From positions 109,901 through 173,900 of the forward strand of contig NZ_JOTN01000001.1 of the NCBI RefSeq assembly GCF_000712595.1: 64,000 bases of DNA, in the 5' to 3' direction. This document shows, in pieces, positions 44,325-54,879 of the stretch; position 1 is the first letter of the stretch; the number at the start of each line of letters is the position of its first letter. Source of the DNA: Bacillus manliponensis. GTDB taxonomy: Bacteria; Bacillota; Bacilli; Bacillales; Bacillaceae_G. Both the position numbers and the translations under genes were made by a program. Below the pieces are notes generated by a model. That model searched no databases. It had not been told where the DNA came from and saw nothing but the letters and a program-made list of their open reading frames with translations.

Positions 44325-45137
44325 TTATGATTCTAAATACCTCTTCTTAGAATGCCCCATTACTCTTCTTACAATAATAAAAAGGATAGCAGCAACAATT
44401 AAACCAATTGACATCATTTGTGCAACGCGTAGTCCGCCAATCATTAAGCTATCTGTACGCATTCCTTCGATGAAGAAACGACCGAACGAATACCAAATGA
44501 CATATGTGAAAAACAGCTCGCCGCGGCGTAAATTTACTTTTCTTAATAAAAGTAAAACAATTACACCCGCAATATTCCATAACGATTCATATAAGAATGT
44601 TGGATGATAATACACACCATCAATATACATTTGGTTAATAATGAAATCCGGTAAATGTAAGCCTTCGAGGAACTGTCTCGTTACTTCATCACCATGTGCT
44701 TCTTGGTTCATAAAGTTTCCCCAGCGTCCAATTGCTTGCCCAAGCAAAATACTTGGCGCTGCGATATCAGCCAGTTTCCAAAATGAAAGGCCACGCATTT
44801 TCGCAAAGACCACTCCCGTCACAACAGCTCCAATTAAACCACCATGAATGGCAAGTCCACCTTGGCGAATGCTAAGAATTTGACTCGGATATTGTGAGTA
44901 ATACTCCCATTCAAATATAACGTAATACAATCTGGCACATAAAATCGCAATCGGCACAGCAATTAATACTAAATCAACGAATGTATCTTTTGGAATACCA
45001 CGCTTCTCTCCTTCACGAACTGCTAACCACAGTCCAAGAAGCACAGCTGTACCGATAATAACACCATACCAGTAAATCGGAAACGGTCCAAGCTGAATCG
45101 CAATTCGGTCAAGCTGTGGAACAGATGCTAACAACAT
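44325..45137 (-). CDS. lgt: prolipoprotein diacylglyceryl transferase
   Basis: A 270-residue membrane enzyme that moves diacylglycerol from phosphatidylglycerol to the lipobox Cys of prelipoproteins, on the outer face of the membrane. About seven membrane helices; the family signature [13 protein letters not shown] is at about residue 136. I chose ATG 45137, which has GGGAG 8 bases upstream and gives the usual length. The GTG at 45155 lies before the ribosome site. It sits directly after hprK. Confidence 0.96.
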   Translation of the reverse strand: MLLASVPQLDRIAIQLGPFPIYWYGVIIGTAVLLGLWLAVREGEKRGIPKDTFVDLVLIAVPIAILCARLYYVIFEWEYYSQYPSQILSIRQGGLAIHGGLIGAVVTGVVFAKMRGLSFWKLADIAAPSILLGQAIGRWGNFMNQEAHGDEVTRQFLEGLHLPDFIINQMYIDGVYYHPTFLYESLWNIAGVIVLLLLRKVNLRRGELFFTYVIWYSFGRFFIEGMRTDSLMIGGLRVAQMMSIGLIVAAILFIIVRRVMGHSKKRYLES

Positions 45138-45157
45138 ACCCATTACTCCCTTCACTA

Positions 45158-46087
45158 TTAGTCTTGTTTACCTACTTCAATCGCACTCATTAAGCGCTCT
45201 GAAAATTGCTGTGCTGCATTGACACCCATGCGCTTCAATCTAAAGTTCATAGCTGCTACTTCAATAATAACCGCTAAGTTTCGGCCTGGTCGTACTGGCA
45301 ACGTAATTTTCGTCACATCTGTATCAATAATTTTCATCTTTTCTTCATCGAGACCAAGGCGATCATAGTTTTTCTTTTGATCCCAAATCTCAAGATTAAT
45401 AATTAAAGAAATGCGCTTATGGTTACGAACCGCACCCGCACCAAATAACGTCATAACGTTAATGATACCTAAACCACGAATTTCTAATAAATGTTCAATT
45501 AAATCTGGCGAACTACCAACTAACGTATCTTCATCTTCTTGACGAATTTCTACACTATCGTCCGCAACAAGACGATGACCACGCTTTACAAGCTCAAGCG
45601 CTGTCTCACTTTTACCAACACCACTTTGTCCTGTAATTAATACGCCAACTCCATATATATCAACTAATACACCGTGAACCGCCGTCGTTGGTGCAAGCTT
45701 ACTCTCTAAATAATTCGTTAAACGACTTGATAAACGCGTCGTCGTTTGCAACGAACGAAGTAAAGGTACACCCGACTCACGAGATGCTGTTAATAACTCT
45801 TCTGGTACTTCTTGATCACGCGTTACAATAATACAAGGTGTCTCCTCTGTACAAATTGCCTTTGACCTTACTTCCTTTTGCTCTTTCGTTAACGTATGAA
45901 AAAACGTAATCTCTGTCTTTCCAAGAAGCTGTACACGATCAGCTGGATAATATGTAAAGAACCCCGCCATCTCAATACCAGGGCGCGACAAATCACTCGT
46001 ATCAATCGGACGATGAATCCCTTCCTCACCGCTCACTAACTCTAGGTGGAACTGCTCTATCAAATCTTTCGTACGAACCTTTGGCAT
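45158..46087 (-). CDS. hprK: HPr kinase/phosphorylase
   Basis: A 309-residue bifunctional enzyme that phosphorylates Ser46 of HPr and reverses it, controlling carbon catabolite repression through CcpA. The Walker A loop is [16 protein letters not shown] (about residue 152), a capping Asp lies in VADDSVEI, and the C-terminal family signature [14 protein letters not shown] is present. ATG 46087 has GGAGG 6 bases upstream and gives the usual length; the frame to 46117 has no ribosome site. Confidence 0.96.
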   Translation of the reverse strand: MPKVRTKDLIEQFHLELVSGEEGIHRPIDTSDLSRPGIEMAGFFTYYPADRVQLLGKTEITFFHTLTKEQKEVRSKAICTEETPCIIVTRDQEVPEELLTASRESGVPLLRSLQTTTRLSSRLTNYLESKLAPTTAVHGVLVDIYGVGVLITGQSGVGKSETALELVKRGHRLVADDSVEIRQEDEDTLVGSSPDLIEHLLEIRGLGIINVMTLFGAGAVRNHKRISLIINLEIWDQKKNYDRLGLDEEKMKIIDTDVTKITLPVRPGRNLAVIIEVAAMNFRLKRMGVNAAQQFSERLMSAIEVGKQD

Positions 46088-46252
46088 AATAAACCTCCAC
46101 TGTGACTTATAAGTCATGTTTTCACTCTATTCGATATTGTATCATTTTTTATAGGAAACAAGAAATGATAGCGGCGCGTTTTTCATTAGCACTTCGCCAT
46201 CTTTGTGGATTCAGTCAAAGCTGGACATAATTCAGTCACTTTCCGTTGACAT

Positions 46253-46285
46253 AAAAAATAAGCTGCCATTGGCAGCTTATTTTTT
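46253..46285 (-). terminator. terminator overlapping the yvlD stop
   Basis: Fifteen-bp stem (AAAAAATAAGCTGCC and its complement) around ATT, with T runs on both sides. The yvlD stop codon (46277-46279) lies inside the stem. Confidence 0.85.
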
Positions 46286-46651
46286 ATCCGTTAACGGCTC
46301 AACAATCACTCTATCGATCAGCATATTCAAAATAGAAATAAAGATTGAAGCGATAATCGCAACGCTAAATCCTGATATATTAAAAGCGTCACCTAATAAA
46401 GAGTCAGTAATTGTCAGTGTAATCGCATTAATAACGATTAAGAAGAACCCAAAAGTAAGTACCGTAATTGGTAATGTAATAATAATTAAGAGTGGTTTTA
46501 CAAATACGTTTAAAATCGCCAAAATGACGCTAGCGATAATTGCTGTTTGTATATCGGCAATATGAAATGCGTCAGGAGTAATCATTTTTAAAAGACCTGA
46601 TACAACAATTAACACAACGCTATTTACAAGAAGCGATATGATCCACCTCAT
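46277..46651 (-). CDS. yvlD: YvlD/phage holin family membrane protein
   Basis: A 124-residue membrane protein with about four helices (RWIISLLVNSVVLIVVSG, TAIIASVILAILNVF, LLIIITLPITVLTFG, VAIIASIFISILNML). It belongs to the mycobacterial 4TM/YvlD family, whose function is poorly known; in Bacillus subtilis yvlD is part of a cell-envelope stress operon. The ATG at 46651 overlaps the TGA of the pspC gene (ATGA), with GGAAAG upstream, so the two are coupled. The longer frame to 46693 is not used. Confidence 0.88.
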   Translation of the reverse strand: MRWIISLLVNSVVLIVVSGLLKMITPDAFHIADIQTAIIASVILAILNVFVKPLLIIITLPITVLTFGFFLIVINAITLTITDSLLGDAFNISGFSVAIIASIFISILNMLIDRVIVEPLTDKK

Positions 46652-46848
46652 TTTCTTTCCACATCCTTTTCGCTTGGCACAATGATAATCCAAATCATAT
46701 ATACAAATAATAATACGCCAAATCCAAAGAAAACACCAAGCACAAACAATATGCGAAGAAAAGAGGCATCAATTTTTGTATAATCCGATAAGCCGCCTAA
46801 CACACCTGCAACGGTACGATTATAATGAGAACGATACAATTTACTCAT
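46648..46848 (-). CDS. PspC-domain protein
   Basis: A 66-residue PspC-type protein: a short basic start (SKLYRSHYNRTVAGVLGGLSDY) followed by one long membrane helix (FLRILFVLGVFFGFGVLLFV). PspC domains occur in envelope-stress regulators. ATG 46848 overlaps the stop of the gene upstream and has AGGTG 8 bases before it. It lies between a DUF4870-like gene and yvlD in a three-gene overlapping operon. Confidence 0.85.
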   Translation of the reverse strand: MSKLYRSHYNRTVAGVLGGLSDYTKIDASFLRILFVLGVFFGFGVLLFVYMIWIIIVPSEKDVERK

Positions 46849-47188
46849 GAGATAGCACCTGTACACCTTTTATGATATTCCACACAATGATGATAAGATT
46901 TACAAGCCCAAACAGTAATACCGTAACCACCATAACAACCCCAGCTTGTTCAAGTGAATTAGAAACAAGAAACATCAAAAACATCACAAAGAAACAACAG
47001 AATGGTAACACATGTGAGATCAATGCTTTTTTTGCATGTTTTCTTACGATTTCATGCTGCGAAACGAAGTACACAACGATAGGAAATAAAAAAGGAGCAA
47101 CGAACACACTAAAATAACACCCTGCAGCTAACATTTTATCCGTAGAGTTCAGAACATCATCTCCTCTTCCAAAAAGAACCGTATACAA
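46841..47188 (-). CDS. DUF4870-like small membrane protein
   Basis: Membrane protein with about three helices (MLAAGCYFSVFVAPFLFPI, the stretch after KKALISHVL, and VVMVVTVLLFGLVNLIII) and the QHEIVRKHAKKAL loop typical of DUF4870/Tic20-like proteins. The coordinates give the longest frame, which begins at a TTG without a ribosome site. A CTG at 47152 with GAGGAG 8 bases upstream, giving MLNSTDKML, is probably the real start. It overlaps the pspC gene and is first of the three-gene envelope operon. Confidence 0.78.
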   Translation of the reverse strand: MYTVLFGRGDDVLNSTDKMLAAGCYFSVFVAPFLFPIVVYFVSQHEIVRKHAKKALISHVLPFCCFFVMFLMFLVSNSLEQAGVVMVVTVLLFGLVNLIIIVWNIIKGVQVLSHE

Positions 47189-47257
47189 AAGAATATATCT
47201 TCCGTATACGGTTCATTCCCGTTCTTTATCCCAGTTAACCAGGATAATAATTTCACT

Positions 47258-50122
47258 TTATTGCACTATTTCTTCTACTTTGTCTTTCATACGTGCTTTG
47301 TCACGATTTAAAATATCTTTTAAATACTTACCCGTATATGAGCGCTCTTCTTCTACAACTTGCTCCGGTGTACCAGCTGCAACAATTTGTCCACCTTTAT
47401 TTCCACCTTCAGGACCGAGATCAACGATATAATCTGCTGTTTTAATTACGTCTAAATTATGCTCGATTACAAGGACCGTTTCACCATTATCTACAAGGCG
47501 CTGCAATACCTTTAATAAACGAGCAATATCATGAGCATGTAACCCTGTCGTTGGTTCATCTAAAATATATAGCGTACGTCCCGTTGAACGGCGATGCAGC
47601 TCAGAAGCAAGCTTAACGCGCTGTGCTTCTCCGCCCGATAATGTTGTCGCCGGTTGACCAAGTGTCATATAACCAAGCCCTACATCCACAAGTGTTTGCA
47701 ATTTGCGCTTAATTTTCGGGATATTTGCGAAGAATTCCACACCGTTTTCAATTGTCATTTCTAATACATCAGAAATGTTTTTATCTTTATATTTTACGTC
47801 CAATGTTTCCCGATTATAACGTTTTCCGTGACAAACTTCACACGGTACGTACACATCTGGTAAGAAGTGCATTTCAATTTTAATAATACCGTCGCCACGA
47901 CAAGCCTCGCAGCGGCCGCCTTTTACGTTAAAACTAAAGCGCCCCTTTTGATAACCACGCACTTTTGCCTCATTTGTTTGTGCAAATACATCACGAATAT
48001 CATCAAATACACCCGTGTATGTTGCTGGATTTGAACGAGGTGTACGTCCAATTGGAGACTGATCAATATCAATTACCTTATCTAAATGCTCAAGCCCTTT
48101 AATTTCTTTATGAGCACCTGGTTTACTTTTTGCTTTATATAACTTTTGCGCAAGTGTTTTATATAGCACTTCATTTATCATTGTACTTTTTCCTGATCCA
48201 GACACACCTGTTACCGCAACGAATGTACCTAGAGGGAATGACATTTTCGCATTCTTTAAGTTATTTTCCTTCGCACCAATAATTTCAACTTTACGTCCAT
48301 CACCTTTACGGCGCTCGAGCGGAACTGGAATGAATTTCTTCCCGCTTAAATATTGCCCTGTTAAAGAAGCTTCATCGTCCATTACTTCTTTCGGCGTTCC
48401 AGCTGATACAACTTGACCGCCATGAACTCCTGCACCTGGACCAATATCTAATAAGTAATCTGCAGCCATCATCGTATCTTCATCATGCTCAACAACAATT
48501 AACGTATTTCCTAAATCTCTCATCTCTTGAAGCGTATGAATAAGTCTATCATTATCGCGCTGATGTAATCCGATGGACGGCTCATCTAAAATGTATAATA
48601 CGCCGGTTAAACGAGAGCCAATTTGTGTTGCTAAACGAATGCGCTGCGCCTCTCCGCCCGACAGCGTCCCCGCGGCTCTGCTAAGCGTTAAATATTCTAA
48701 TCCAACATTCACTAAGAAACTTAAACGCTCCTCTATTTCACGTAAAACTAAGTGAGCAATTTTTTGCTGTTTTTCTGTCAGTTCTATATTTGCAAAGAAA
48801 TCATGCGCTTCTTGTACAGAGAACTTCGTCACTTCTGCAATTGTTCTCTCACCAACAAATACCGCTAAGCTTTCTGGTTTCAAGCGGCCACCTTTACATT
48901 TTGGACACGCTTGTTCTGCCATGTACTTCTCCATTTGTTCACGAATGTAATCGGAGCTCGTTTCACGATAACGGCGCTCAATATTTGGTATAACACCTTC
49001 AAACACAATCGTGCTTTCTTTCACTTGTCCAAAATCATTAACATAACGGAAGTAAATTTTGTCGTCACCGCTCCCGTATAACACTTTATCAAATAGATGT
49101 TTCGGTATATCCTTTACCGGCATATCCATATCGATGCCATAATGGTCACAGACAGACTTTAATAACTGCGGGTAATATTGAGAACTTGATGGCTCCCATG
49201 GTGCAATCGCGTGGTTATTTAGCGATAGATCCCAGTTTGGTATAACAAGCTCTTCATCGACTTCAAGCTTCGATCCAAGCCCATCACAAGAAGGACAAGC
49301 ACCATACGGACTGTTAAAAGAGAACATGCGCGGCTCAAGCTCACCAATTGAAAATCCACAATGAGGGCATGCATGATGCTCGCTAAATAATAGTTCTTCT
49401 TCTCCCATTACATCAATTAAAACACGGCCTTCACCAAGCTTTAGCGCTGCTTCTAAAGAGTCCGCAAGGCGTGATGCAATTCCTTCTTTTATAACAATGC
49501 GGTCTATGACAACTTCAATTGAGTGCTTTTTATTTTTATCTAACGTAATTTCTTCTGATACGTCCATCATTTCGCCATTAACACGAACACGGACGTATCC
49601 TTGCTTTTTAATATCTTCAAGAAGTTTTACATGCGCTCCTTTACGCCCAGATACAATCGGCGTAAGCACTTGCAACTTCGTACGTTCCGGATACTGCAGG
49701 ACGCGGTCGACCATTTGTTCAACCGTTTGCGATGTAATTTCAATGCCATGATTCGGACAGATTGGCGTTCCAATGCGCGCAAATAATAAACGTAAATAGT
49801 CATAAATCTCTGTTACCGTTCCAACTGTTGAACGCGGATTGCGGCTCGTCGTTTTTTGATCGATAGAAATGGCAGGTGACAAACCTTCAATCGCATCTAC
49901 ATCTGGCTTATCCATTTGCCCTAAAAACTGGCGCGCATACGCTGATAACGATTCTACGTAGCGGCGCTGTCCTTCTGCATAAATCGTATCAAATGCTAAA
50001 GAGGATTTCCCTGATCCGGACAATCCCGTCACAACAACAAGTTGATTTCTCGGAATGGTGACATCAATATTTTTTAAATTGTGTGCTCTTGCACCTTTTA
50101 CAACAATAAAATCTTTACTCAT
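47258..50122 (-). CDS. uvrA: excinuclease ABC subunit A
   Basis: A 954-residue damage-sensing ATPase of nucleotide excision repair, working with UvrB. Two ABC modules: Walker [13 protein letters not shown] near residue 33 and [10 protein letters not shown] near 641, with signatures [13 protein letters not shown] and [13 protein letters not shown]. Zinc-binding Cys sets are in [17 protein letters not shown] and [16 protein letters not shown]. It starts 6 bases after uvrB, the usual uvrBA order, and shares its LexA-controlled promoter. Confidence 0.98.
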   Translation of the reverse strand: MSKDFIVVKGARAHNLKNIDVTIPRNQLVVVTGLSGSGKSSLAFDTIYAEGQRRYVESLSAYARQFLGQMDKPDVDAIEGLSPAISIDQKTTSRNPRSTVGTVTEIYDYLRLLFARIGTPICPNHGIEITSQTVEQMVDRVLQYPERTKLQVLTPIVSGRKGAHVKLLEDIKKQGYVRVRVNGEMMDVSEEITLDKNKKHSIEVVIDRIVIKEGIASRLADSLEAALKLGEGRVLIDVMGEEELLFSEHHACPHCGFSIGELEPRMFSFNSPYGACPSCDGLGSKLEVDEELVIPNWDLSLNNHAIAPWEPSSSQYYPQLLKSVCDHYGIDMDMPVKDIPKHLFDKVLYGSGDDKIYFRYVNDFGQVKESTIVFEGVIPNIERRYRETSSDYIREQMEKYMAEQACPKCKGGRLKPESLAVFVGERTIAEVTKFSVQEAHDFFANIELTEKQQKIAHLVLREIEERLSFLVNVGLEYLTLSRAAGTLSGGEAQRIRLATQIGSRLTGVLYILDEPSIGLHQRDNDRLIHTLQEMRDLGNTLIVVEHDEDTMMAADYLLDIGPGAGVHGGQVVSAGTPKEVMDDEASLTGQYLSGKKFIPVPLERRKGDGRKVEIIGAKENNLKNAKMSFPLGTFVAVTGVSGSGKSTMINEVLYKTLAQKLYKAKSKPGAHKEIKGLEHLDKVIDIDQSPIGRTPRSNPATYTGVFDDIRDVFAQTNEAKVRGYQKGRFSFNVKGGRCEACRGDGIIKIEMHFLPDVYVPCEVCHGKRYNRETLDVKYKDKNISDVLEMTIENGVEFFANIPKIKRKLQTLVDVGLGYMTLGQPATTLSGGEAQRVKLASELHRRSTGRTLYILDEPTTGLHAHDIARLLKVLQRLVDNGETVLVIEHNLDVIKTADYIVDLGPEGGNKGGQIVAAGTPEQVVEEERSYTGKYLKDILNRDKARMKDKVEEIVQ

Positions 50123-50128
50123 CTCTCG

Positions 50129-52111
50129 TCACCCTTCTGCTTTTAATTCTAATAGTGAATCACGAAGCTGCGCTGCACGTTCGAAATCAAGCGCTTTTGC
50201 CGCTTCTTTCATTTCTTTCTCTAAACGAGCAATCGTATTCGCACGCTCTTCCTTCGTCATCTTTTTCGAAGTAAGTGGCGCTGCTTCGTACTGCTCTCCA
50301 TCTTCAGCTGCTGTCGTTGCACGGATTACGTCACGCACACCTTTTTGAATTGTCTTTGGCGTAATACCATGCTTTTCGTTATATTCTTCTTGAATTTGGC
50401 GACGACGCTTCGTTTCATGAATCGCGATTTCCATCGACTTCGTAATACGGTCTGCATACATGATAACATGGCCGTTCTCATTACGCGCTGCGCGGCCAAT
50501 CGTCTGAATAAGAGAACGCTCAGAGCGAAGGAATCCTTCTTTATCCGCATCTAAAATTGTAACAAGTGACACTTCCGGAATATCGAGACCTTCACGAAGT
50601 AAGTTAATCCCAACTAACACATCAAATTTCCCTAAACGAAGATCGCGTATAATTTCAATTCGCTCTAACGTTTTAATTTCAGAGTGTAGGTAGTTTACTT
50701 TAATACCAATTTCTTTTAAGTAATCTGTTAAGTCTTCCGACATCTTTTTCGTAAGCGTCGTTACAAGAACACGTTCATTTTTCGCAATGCGATCTTGAAT
50801 TTCAGCTAATAAATCATCAATTTGTCCTTCAATTGGCCTTACATCAATATTTGGATCTAGCAGACCTGTTGGACGAATAATTTGTTCAACAACATCTGGT
50901 GAACGTTCCAATTCATAAGGTCCTGGTGTTGCAGATACGTATACTACTTGGTTTGTTTTCTCTTCAAATTCCTCAAACATAAGTGGTCTATTATCCATAG
51001 CAGACGGTAAACGGAATCCGTGGTCAACAAGCACTTGCTTACGCGCTTGGTCTCCGTTATACATTGCACGTACTTGTGGTACGGTTACATGTGATTCATC
51101 CATTACAATTAAGAAATCATCCGGGAAGTAGTCAATTAGCGTATACGGTGTTGACCCTGCTGGGCGAAGCGTTAAATGACGGGAGTAGTTTTCAATGCCG
51201 GAGCAAAATCCCATTTCCCCCATCATTTCTAAGTCGTAACGCGTTCGTTGTTCTAGGCGCTGTGCTTCCAATAACTTTCCGTTATCACGTAACTTTTGTA
51301 ACTGCTCTTCTAACTCTTGTTCAATATTTTTAATCGCTACTTTCATCTTCTCTTCACGCGTAACGAAGTGAGATGCAGGGAAGATTGCAACATGCTCACG
51401 CTCAGCAATCACTTCACCTGTTAATGCATCAATTTCGCGAATGCGATCTATTTCGTCACCAAAAAATTCAATACGAATGCAATGCTCGTCACGGGATGCT
51501 GGGAAGATTTCAACAACATCACCGCGCACGCGGAATGTTCCACGCTTAAAGTCAATATCATTGCGTGCATACTGAACATCAACAAGCTGATGCAGCAATT
51601 CATCACGTCCCTTTTCCATTCCAGTACGAAGCGAAACAACAAGCTCACTATACTCTTCTGGGGAACCTAAACCATAAATACAAGAAACACTCGCTACAAT
51701 AATTACGTCTTTACGTTCAAATAATGACGAGGTTGCCGAGTGGCGCAGTTTATCGATTTCATCATTAATTTGCGCGTCTTTCTCAATAAACGTATCCGTT
51801 TGTGGTACATACGCTTCCGGTTGATAATAATCGTAATAACTAACAAAATACTCCACTGCATTATTTGGGAAGAAATCTTTCAACTCACTATATAACTGTC
51901 CTGCTAATGTTTTATTATGCGCCATAACAAGTGTTGGTTTGTTCACTTCTTGAATGACATTTGAAATCGTAAATGTCTTTCCCGTTCCCGTTGCTCCAAG
52001 CAACACTTGATGTTTTTTCCCATTACGAATCCCTTCCGCAAGTTCTTGAATCGCCTTTGGCTGATCACCTTGCGGGGAATATTGTGAGACAATCTCAAAT
52101 TGTTGTTCCAA
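50129..52111 (-). CDS. uvrB: excinuclease ABC subunit B
   Basis: A 660-residue damage-verifying helicase-like subunit of nucleotide excision repair. Walker A is [10 protein letters not shown] (about residue 38), the beta-hairpin region [15 protein letters not shown] is present, helicase motif VI lies in QTIGRAARN, and a C-terminal UVR motif ([19 protein letters not shown]) docks UvrC. I chose TTG 52111, 9 bases after GGAGG. The ATG at 52132 lies before that ribosome site. Confidence 0.97.
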   Translation of the reverse strand: MEQQFEIVSQYSPQGDQPKAIQELAEGIRNGKKHQVLLGATGTGKTFTISNVIQEVNKPTLVMAHNKTLAGQLYSELKDFFPNNAVEYFVSYYDYYQPEAYVPQTDTFIEKDAQINDEIDKLRHSATSSLFERKDVIIVASVSCIYGLGSPEEYSELVVSLRTGMEKGRDELLHQLVDVQYARNDIDFKRGTFRVRGDVVEIFPASRDEHCIRIEFFGDEIDRIREIDALTGEVIAEREHVAIFPASHFVTREEKMKVAIKNIEQELEEQLQKLRDNGKLLEAQRLEQRTRYDLEMMGEMGFCSGIENYSRHLTLRPAGSTPYTLIDYFPDDFLIVMDESHVTVPQVRAMYNGDQARKQVLVDHGFRLPSAMDNRPLMFEEFEEKTNQVVYVSATPGPYELERSPDVVEQIIRPTGLLDPNIDVRPIEGQIDDLLAEIQDRIAKNERVLVTTLTKKMSEDLTDYLKEIGIKVNYLHSEIKTLERIEIIRDLRLGKFDVLVGINLLREGLDIPEVSLVTILDADKEGFLRSERSLIQTIGRAARNENGHVIMYADRITKSMEIAIHETKRRRQIQEEYNEKHGITPKTIQKGVRDVIRATTAAEDGEQYEAAPLTSKKMTKEERANTIARLEKEMKEAAKALDFERAAQLRDSLLELKAEG

Positions 52112-52182
52112 AAACACCGACCTCCTCATCAAAAATCTCTACTATTATTTTACCACGAACACCACGAAAAAAACCAAGAAAA

Positions 52183-52196
52183 CGAACAGATATTCG
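52183..52196 (-). promoter_or_regulatory. LexA (DinR)-like box upstream of uvrBA
   Basis: CGAACAGATATTCG, one base off the Bacillus consensus CGAAC-N4-GTTCG, about 80 bases before the uvrB start and just upstream of a TAAAAT -10. uvrB is a known SOS gene in Bacillus. Confidence 0.75.
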
Positions 52197-52215
52197 GTAA
52201 ATAATTCGACAAAAA

Positions 52216-52240
52216 AAGAAGGATCGCTCCCTTCCTTCTT
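52216..52240 (-). terminator. terminator of lipoprotein gene
   Basis: Eight-bp stem AAGAAGGA/TCCTTCTT around a 9-base loop, then TTTTT on the minus strand, 8 bases after the stop. Confidence 0.82.
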
Positions 52241-52247
52241 TCAAACA

Positions 52248-52652
52248 CTATAACTCTGGTACTGTAATCAATTCATATGTATTCCCTTTTTCACACTTTG
52301 TTAACGCATATACTGTTCGATCTTCCCTTTTTTCTTCGCTCATATCTCGGCATGTATCAAATTCAATCTCCTTATCGCCAAGTTTATCTTGTGAATTATC
52401 TTTTACATATTCAATCTCTTTTCCGTTATATTTTACCGTTTCAAAAATGGGATCCCCTTCTTTTGTATAATGAACAATTTGCACCTCATTTTCTTTTCCT
52501 TTTTTCATATTCGCTATAAATTTCTTAAACGTATCTATATTCTCGATGCCTTCCATTTTTACAATTACATCGCTTTTTTCATCTACTGTACTCGGTTTTG
52601 AGCAACCAATTAAACTAAATACAAGTAAACATATACAAACTACCATTCTCAT
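52248..52652 (-). CDS. small lipoprotein (DUF4362-like)
   Basis: A 134-residue predicted lipoprotein. The signal peptide RMVVCICLLVFSLIGC ends in the lipobox LIGC, so Cys17 would be lipidated by Lgt and anchored outside. The rest is a small charged domain with two further Cys (FDTCRDM and LTKCEKG) that could form a disulphide. The pattern fits DUF4362 lipoproteins of the cereus group, whose function is unknown. The promoter must lie in the 52653-52707 region, where I see nothing clear. Confidence 0.8.
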   Translation of the reverse strand: MRMVVCICLLVFSLIGCSKPSTVDEKSDVIVKMEGIENIDTFKKFIANMKKGKENEVQIVHYTKEGDPIFETVKYNGKEIEYVKDNSQDKLGDKEIEFDTCRDMSEEKREDRTVYALTKCEKGNTYELITVPEL

Positions 52653-52707
52653 ACCGTCATCTCCTTTTCATAACGCTTCTCTATTCATATTCTGAACCCC
52701 TGCAAAA

Positions 52708-52738
52708 AAAGAGCTACTTTCTGCGAAAATAGCCCTTT
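52708..52738 (-). terminator. terminator downstream of SRPBCC gene
   Basis: Fourteen-bp stem with two G-U pairs around a 3-base loop, followed by TTTTTTGC on the minus strand. It lies 160 bases beyond the SRPBCC stop. Confidence 0.7.
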
Positions 52739-52897
52739 CCCTTTTTCTTCTTTCGGAATACCACATATGAAAATGAAATCACGAATTGTTGGTTTTTCTA
52801 CCTCTAAGAAACGTCTTAAAGTAGTCTGCCACTATAATACTCTTCAATACGAGCCGCACAAAATCAGAGGCTGACTGCGATGACTTCGTTTCAGAAG

Positions 52898-53371
52898 CTA
52901 TTTTACCGGCATAGCGGATTTTTGGTAATCGGCTTCAGCCTCTTTTTTCACTTTTTCACAAAATTTAACAACGACTTTATCACCTGCAAAAAATAAAAAT
53001 AGTTTGAGGAACGCCTTTAATGGCTTATTGGTACAAGTATATGTAAACCGAGTTTTCTGTTCATTGATTTTACTTAATTCATACTTAGCGGTAATTTCGA
53101 ACATCTTAGCTAACGTGAAACCAACTTTAAGGTTCTTTTGATCAGGAGTATTGAGGTATTCTAGCGTTTCCACATCGTATTCTTCAATTCTTTTACCTTC
53201 TTTATATTTTTGACGGTATACACTTCCAACCACTTCTTCGGTCACTTTGACTGGTTTGTTCTCCAGAACTTCCGGCATAATCCTTTGCATATTTTCCAGT
53301 GGTCCCTCTAATAAGCTCCATACGTAATCAATCGGAGCATCAATTTCAATTTCCTTTATCCATTGTTTCAA
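52898..53371 (-). CDS. SRPBCC (START-like) family protein
   Basis: A 157-residue soluble protein of the SRPBCC/polyketide-cyclase-like fold, a cavity for small hydrophobic ligands. The N-terminal WIKEIEIDAPIDYVWSLLEG is the typical first strand and helix, and a long amphipathic helix closes the C-terminus. No catalytic residue can be named. Cereus-group genomes hold many such proteins. It stands alone, far from the biosynthetic cluster, so a link to it is unlikely. Confidence 0.8.
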   Translation of the reverse strand: MKQWIKEIEIDAPIDYVWSLLEGPLENMQRIMPEVLENKPVKVTEEVVGSVYRQKYKEGKRIEEYDVETLEYLNTPDQKNLKVGFTLAKMFEITAKYELSKINEQKTRFTYTCTNKPLKAFLKLFLFFAGDKVVVKFCEKVKKEAEADYQKSAMPVK

Positions 53372-53454
53372 CTTAAATCACCTCGAATTTTTTTTTGAAT
53401 GTATTTATATTTTTATTTAATCAGAGAAAATCCTTTTAGCTAGGAAAGGAAAAA

Positions 53455-53478
53455 CATCGGCAAATGAAAGGACCGATG
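53455..53478 (-). terminator. terminator of the small LexA-box gene
   Basis: CATCGG/CCGATG stem around a 12-base loop followed by TTTTT on the minus strand, 30 bases after the stop of the 22-codon frame. Confidence 0.65.
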
Positions 53479-53508
53479 CTTAATGTTTTGTTTTTTTGAA
53501 AATAAATA

Positions 53509-53577
53509 TTACCTAATTTCACGACCGGGGTAGGGATCAAATAATGGAAACATTTCATACTTTTGATTCAACAACAT
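53509..53577 (-). CDS. 22-residue peptide under a LexA-like box
   Basis: Short frame with a good GGAGGG ribosome site 7 bases before its ATG. It encodes 22 residues, MLLNQKYEMFPLFDPY plus PGREIR. It has its own promoter with an SOS-type operator (53636-53689) and its own terminator (53455-53478), so the unit is complete. The peptide is not hydrophobic, unlike TisB-type toxins or YneA. I do not recognise it. It could be an SOS-induced micropeptide, an sRNA with a chance frame, or the stump of a lost longer gene. The remaining DNA of the 53372-53795 gap shows nothing else. Confidence 0.55.
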   Translation of the reverse strand: MLLNQKYEMFPLFDPYPGREIR

Positions 53578-53635
53578 TGTCATCCCTCCAGTTCAAGTCT
53601 AATTTGTAACAAGAAGAGAATAATCCGCCTCAAAT

Positions 53636-53689
53636 AGAACATTTGTTCTTTTTGTTTTTATTATAATACATAGCAAAAGAAACATGCAA
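53636..53689 (-). promoter_or_regulatory. SOS-type promoter with LexA (DinR)-like box
   Basis: Minus-strand TTGCAT (53684-53689), 18 bases, TATAAT (53660-53665), and then AGAACATTTGTTCT (53636-53649), a perfect GAAC-N4-GTTC core, at about +4 to +17. LexA bound there would block transcription of the 22-codon gene. Confidence 0.7.
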
Positions 53690-53795
53690 CACATATTCTT
53701 TTGCTAACGCCAACCGAAATTCCTCCTCTCCCTACTCATCGGGCTTCACTCTTCTCACTCCTTGAGTAAGAGGACTTCTTTCGGAACGCGTTAAA

Positions 53796-53953
53796 ATAAA
53801 GTGAAACTTCACTCATTAAGGGTTTTCTTCATCCCCCAATTAGTGTGAGCCCGACCAATCAGGCTTTTACTGGCTGTTAATCTCCCACCTACACTTCTTT
53901 GCTTCTCTCAATTTTTGATGTAGGAGTCTTACAGCCAGTTAATGCGGGATAAA
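53796..53953 (+). repeat. bcr1-like repeat, copy 2
   Basis: Same element as copy 1, same orientation, bounded by ATAAA at 53796-53800 and 53949-53953. It has entered the membrane-protein gene that follows the MerR gene, and its TTAATGCGGG end supplies the stop codon of the truncated frame. Confidence 0.85.
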
Positions 53954-54106
53954 GATTTCATTGAACAACAATAAAATTCCCGCTATAAAACCCGCTTTTT
54001 TCAGCTTAAACATATAGCGTATTAGAAAGAAGCTCATCACGGAGCACCAAAATATAATTTCCGCACCAATTAAAAATGCCCAGCGGTACTCTGTAAGTAT
54101 ACTCAC
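53939..54106 (-). pseudogene. membrane protein gene truncated by bcr1-like copy 2
   Basis: A GTG start overlaps the TGA of the MerR gene (GTGA), with AAGGAAAAAG as ribosome site. The frame gives 55 residues, of which about 51 are native: a membrane helix WAFLIGAEIIFWCSVMSFFL followed by RYMFKLKKAGFIAGILLLF. It then enters the repeat and stops. The intact homologue at 32069-32722 is 217 residues, so about three quarters are missing. No continuation was found on the far side of the repeat, so DNA was lost as well as inserted. The regulator-membrane protein pair is therefore broken here. Confidence 0.8.
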
Positions 54107-54846
54107 CTTTTTCCTTCCATTCTTTTTATATAGAATGCAAATGCTTCATCCATGTAAACTAATAATTCGTCTTCAATCGGATACATATTCATTTGCTGCG
54201 ACTGTTCCTTTGACTTTCGAACTTCCCATAACTTATCTAAAAACCGTTCATCACCATTTGCCATTTCATTGCACTTTTTCATGATTTTGTCTGTCACGGT
54301 TTGTACTGCAATATCGTCTATACTCTTTCTAGCCTGCATAAGCGTGCGCATCTCTTTCAGTAAAACGATCCACTCTTTTACATCATCACGAGCTTCGCTC
54401 ATATTCGGTAACCGTTTTAAAAATTGCTGCTCCTCTTCGGAAACCAACTCTCGCTGATGCGGAGACTGCTGTGATAGCTGAATTAGCCCAAACATCATAT
54501 TCCAATCGAGCTCCCCTTCTATTTCTACCGAATACACAACCGCTTGAAGCATCTTCTCCATTCGCTGAAACTTTTTCTGTTCTTCCTGTACGAAGGAAAG
54601 TTGTTTTTGCAACGTACTTTTCAAGTCCCAATCATTGACTGTAAACATATGAATAATCTCTTTTAACGGAAAGCCCATTTCTTTTAAAAATAAAATTTGC
54701 TGCAATTTCATCACATCTTGCTCTGAATATAGGCGATGACCACCTTCAGTTTTTCCGCTCGGTTTCAGCAGACCACGCTCATCATAATATCGTAACGTGC
54801 GCACTGTAACGCCCGTTTCTTTCGTTAATTGTTGAATTGAAATCAT
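54103..54846 (-). CDS. MerR-family transcriptional regulator (TipA/Mta-like)
   Basis: A 247-residue regulator with an N-terminal MerR winged helix-turn-helix (TKETGVTVRTLRYYDERGLL, about 7-26, then GGHRLYSEQDVMKLQQI), a dimerisation coiled coil (about 75-115) and a C-terminal domain like the drug-binding TipAS family. I chose ATG 54846 over ATG 54870. A 13-bp palindrome (54880-54892) upstream is its probable operator. Its membrane-protein partner is truncated, so any resistance function of the operon may be lost. Confidence 0.88.
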   Translation of the reverse strand: MISIQQLTKETGVTVRTLRYYDERGLLKPSGKTEGGHRLYSEQDVMKLQQILFLKEMGFPLKEIIHMFTVNDWDLKSTLQKQLSFVQEEQKKFQRMEKMLQAVVYSVEIEGELDWNMMFGLIQLSQQSPHQRELVSEEEQQFLKRLPNMSEARDDVKEWIVLLKEMRTLMQARKSIDDIAVQTVTDKIMKKCNEMANGDERFLDKLWEVRKSKEQSQQMNMYPIEDELLVYMDEAFAFYIKRMEGKR

Positions 54847-54879
54847 CTTCAGCACCCTTTCCTCTTTCATTTTAAAAAA

